Shown here piece after piece: positions 18,211-19,888 of a stretch of DNA of 19,888 nt. The notes beneath the pieces were generated by a model, which saw only the letters and a list, made by a program, of their open reading frames with translations, did no database searches and was not told the DNA's origin. A program made the translations under genes and the position numbers. This DNA is from Pleurotus ostreatus/Saccharomyces cerevisiae fusant. Taxonomy: Eukaryota; Opisthokonta. Within the stretch, counting starts at the first letter, position 1, and each line of letters starts with the position of its first letter. Location: NCBI GenBank assembly GCA_024196135.1, contig JAMQCK010000570.1, positions 1 to 19,888 on the forward strand. The letters run 5' to 3'.

Positions 18211-18216
18211 ACGTGA
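18209..18216. promoter_or_regulatory. E-box palindrome TCACGTGA
   Basis: An eight-base palindrome with a CACGTG core, the binding site type of bHLH factors such as Cbf1. It overlaps decamer copy 4 and the inverted repeat GTGACT-N5-AGTCAC (18213-18229). It is about 650 nt upstream of the next ATG, so its target gene is uncertain. Confidence 0.35.
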
Positions 18217-18864
18217 CTGTGGGAGTCACCAGCAGACTGATCGGAGGATGCCACCTGGCGCATCAATTGAACTTCGACGTTCTGCGTTCTCGTCTGCTCT
18301 TTTCTGATGAACTCAATGAACGACAGCCTGCTCAGCTAACGGCCATCTGGCGGTCGCTGGTTTTTACTTCCCGAGAAGGTCACGGTGGCAAGATTGATAC
18401 CGAGGATCAGACTTGCGCTCGTCTCTTTCTAGACCAATGCCCGAAGGACAACCGACCCCAAGTCCAGTCGAGACCTTGTATTCGTATAGCGCACGGGCTC
18501 CCTCCAATCACACAGGACCGTAAATGGATTCTGCCGCTCGCGGGGAAGAGAAGACGTCATCCAGGCCCGCCCGCCGCCGCCGCACGCATATGTCATCGGG
18601 CGTATGATGTAGTTGCCCTCTGCTCACTTTCTTTCCCCCTTCTTCTTCTTCCCATCCGATCGCCTATTATATTCGCTCCCTCCGCGCCCTGCCCCGCAGC
18701 AGGTGCACCTTGCACTCGATCGCCGCCCATCCACCCCCACCCGGACGCCATTAAACTGCTGCTCCCCCCAGGCTAGTCCTCCCCCCTCGCTGGCACCCAG
18801 TCCTATCCATACACGACGATAGTACCGCGCTGCCCACACAGGGACCCTATTCACCACACCTCCA

Positions 18865-19333
18865 ATGGCCGACCCGTACTCGTACAACGAAGCCGCGATC
18901 CGCGCGTACTCGATCAGCATCGCGGAGCACACGCTCAAGCAGTACCGCGCGCTGCTCAAGCATCACGACGCGCTCCTGAAGCAGCAGGAGGTCGCGCTGC
19001 AGCGCCAGAAGACGCGCTCCGCGTCCGGCCGCGGTACGCCGACCGTGCACGCGCGCGCACAGCTCGAGAAGAGCGTGCACGACGTCGAGCAGCTCGAGGC
19101 GCGCCTGAAGATGCTCAGAGTAGACGACCGCGAATCGTCGCCACCACCAGTTGCACGCAAAGCGCCCGCTCCTACTTCAAAGAAGGGTGAGTAACCTAGA
19201 TCGATGCCGTGCGACGCGATTCACGAGCCCGCTAGACCTCGACGCGGACAAGCGCGAGGAGTGGCACGAAGAGACGACCGCGGTCACGCAGACGCCCCCA
19301 AGTGCGAAGCCGTCGACATCGTCGAAGCCTTGA
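18865..19333 (+). CDS. Small coiled-coil hypothetical protein
   Basis: 139 aa in two exons: 18865-19186 and 19236-19333, with a 49-nt intron (GTGAGT...CTAG). The phase is consistent (GAC split at the junction). Residues ~8-55 are a strong amphipathic helix (YNEAAIRAYSISIAEHTLKQ, then YRALLKHHDALLKQQEVAL). A second helix is at ~68-90 (HARAQLEKSVHDVEQLEARL, then KMLRVDD). The tail is Pro/Ser/Thr-rich with KREEWHEETTAV. Codon use is strongly GC-ending, like the other genes. The ATG context (CCTCCAATGGCC) is good. I do not recognise the family; a small oligomeric or adaptor protein would fit the shape. The stop lies inside a 24-nt imperfect tandem repeat, so C-terminal length may vary between strains. 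Confidence 0.65.
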
Positions 19334-19392
19334 TGGTCGACATCTCCGGAGCCGTGATGGTCGACCTCGTCGCGGCCTTGATGGCCGACGAG
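19309..19392 (+). repeat. 24-nt imperfect tandem repeat across the stop codon
   Basis: Three units of 24 nt (19309-19332, 19333-19356, 19357-19380) plus a partial fourth, each of the form NNGGTCGACNTC...GCCNTG. The annotated stop TGA spans the junction of units 1 and 2. In the +1 frame the array reads as repeated octapeptides (VDIVEALM, VDISGAVM, VDLVAALM) and stays open to a TGA at 19414-19416. Confidence 0.6.
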
Positions 19393-19888
19393 CCTGTCCG
19401 TGCGTATCCAACATGATCATGCGTGTCGCGGTGACGAAAACTGACGAGCAGCAGACCGCGTGACGCGTTGACGAGATCAACCTGACCTACTAGCGCTCGG
19501 GTTAGTCGGTGACGTTACACGCGCACCGCCCGCCGCTGCGCATACTCGCGCGCCTTCTCCTCCCTCTGGCGCTCGAGGCATACCTTCTTTATATATTCTC
19601 ACTTGTAGATGCACTGTTCCGAGACGGACCTAAGCTGGTCCCGAGGCGGACCTTCTGCTCCCCCTCGATGGACCTCCCGCCGGCCCCTCTTTGCGGACTG
19701 CATGCTTTACCCTACATATCTATATTCCCCTTCTCCCCGCCATATATCTTCTTGCTATTTAACTACCTATCTCTTGGGCATTAGGCGTCTTCGTTCGTTG
19801 GCAAGTTAGCACCTTAGTATTCTTTTTTTCTCGGCTTTTTGCTGACTGCATCGTCGGCCTATTGACTGTACTGTGCAAAAGGGCTTGA
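19334..19888. other. 3' flank of the small gene and promoter-like DNA to the window edge
   Basis: 555 bp. After the tandem repeat the sequence is GC-rich to about 19570, then has a TATA-like TATATA at 19590-19595. Pyrimidine-rich, AT-richer DNA follows up to the edge (for example a T7 run near 19825). This fits the promoter and 5' UTR of a plus-strand gene starting beyond 19888. No exon is supportable. Confidence 0.4.

Larger units (their letters stand above)
18166..18864. other. Intergenic region upstream of the small coiled-coil gene
   Basis: 699 bp with no convincing exon. It contains decamer copy 4 fused to an E-box (18201-18216), an inverted repeat GTGACT...AGTCAC (18213-18229), a CCG-rich patch near 18567-18590 and a long pyrimidine-rich stretch (about 18620-18790). 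The latter is typical of basidiomycete core promoters and 5' UTRs. The open frame 18021-18776 has no domain-like sequence and its codon use is unlike that of the genes. Confidence 0.5.

Noticed and set aside
18021..18776. Plus-strand open frame of 251 codons after the D repeat
   Set aside because: It starts inside the repeat, has no domain-like sequence, and its composition does not match neighbouring genes.
19515..19580. Minus-strand Arg/Glu/Lys-rich segment (REEKAREYAQRR) as a last exon
   Set aside because: Looks coding-like, but no acceptor in phase or upstream exon could be found before the window edge.

Overview
The window is nuclear DNA of a mushroom-forming basidiomycete (Agaricomycetes is my inference; no genus is claimed). 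The reasons are GC-rich coding DNA, genes split by very short introns (about 46-75 nt, mostly GT-AG with CTRAY-like branch sites), tight gene spacing on both strands, and two protein families typical of mushroom genomes (a short F-box-like protein and a seven-helix membrane protein with an IVVWRAWVLW signature). All gene models here were spliced by hand from the sequence; phases were checked so that every multi-exon model gives an integer number of codons.

Left part (1-6432), all on the minus strand: a partial F-box-like gene running off the left edge, then the DEAD-box helicase SPB4/DDX55 (7 exons, 708 aa), a BFR1-type polysome/mRNP coiled-coil protein (4 exons, 543 aa) and the H/ACA snoRNP protein NHP2 (4 exons, 187 aa). 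A 357-bp divergent promoter then separates NHP2 from a plus-strand WW/FF-domain protein related to TCERG1/CA150 (8 exons, 716 aa), which contains a probable GC-AG intron. It is followed on the plus strand by an intact but heavily interrupted seven-transmembrane protein (8 exons, 329 aa).

Middle (11395-15652): a 1007-aa disordered conserved-looking hypothetical protein (minus) shares a 144-bp divergent promoter with CTK3, the gamma subunit of the RNA polymerase II CTD kinase (plus, 4 exons, 277 aa).

Right part (15653-19888) is accessory in character. It holds a two-copy composite repeat: a ~300-bp direct repeat (D) at 15846 and 17848, each abutting a ~170-bp repeat (T) present in inverted orientation at 16152 and 17679. 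The 1.36 kb between the T copies carries a broken, coding-looking secreted-protein relic. After this come 0.7 kb of intergenic DNA and a small two-exon gene (139 aa), followed by promoter-like DNA up to the window edge.

Five of the genes act in RNA metabolism (60S assembly, pseudouridylation RNPs, transcription elongation/splicing, CTD phosphorylation, polysome mRNPs). A decamer TCGGGCGTTC recurs four times, always on the same strand and always outside genes, including in both divergent promoters. It is the best candidate for an undescribed regulatory element. No known complete mobile-element machinery, tRNA, rRNA or CRISPR was seen.
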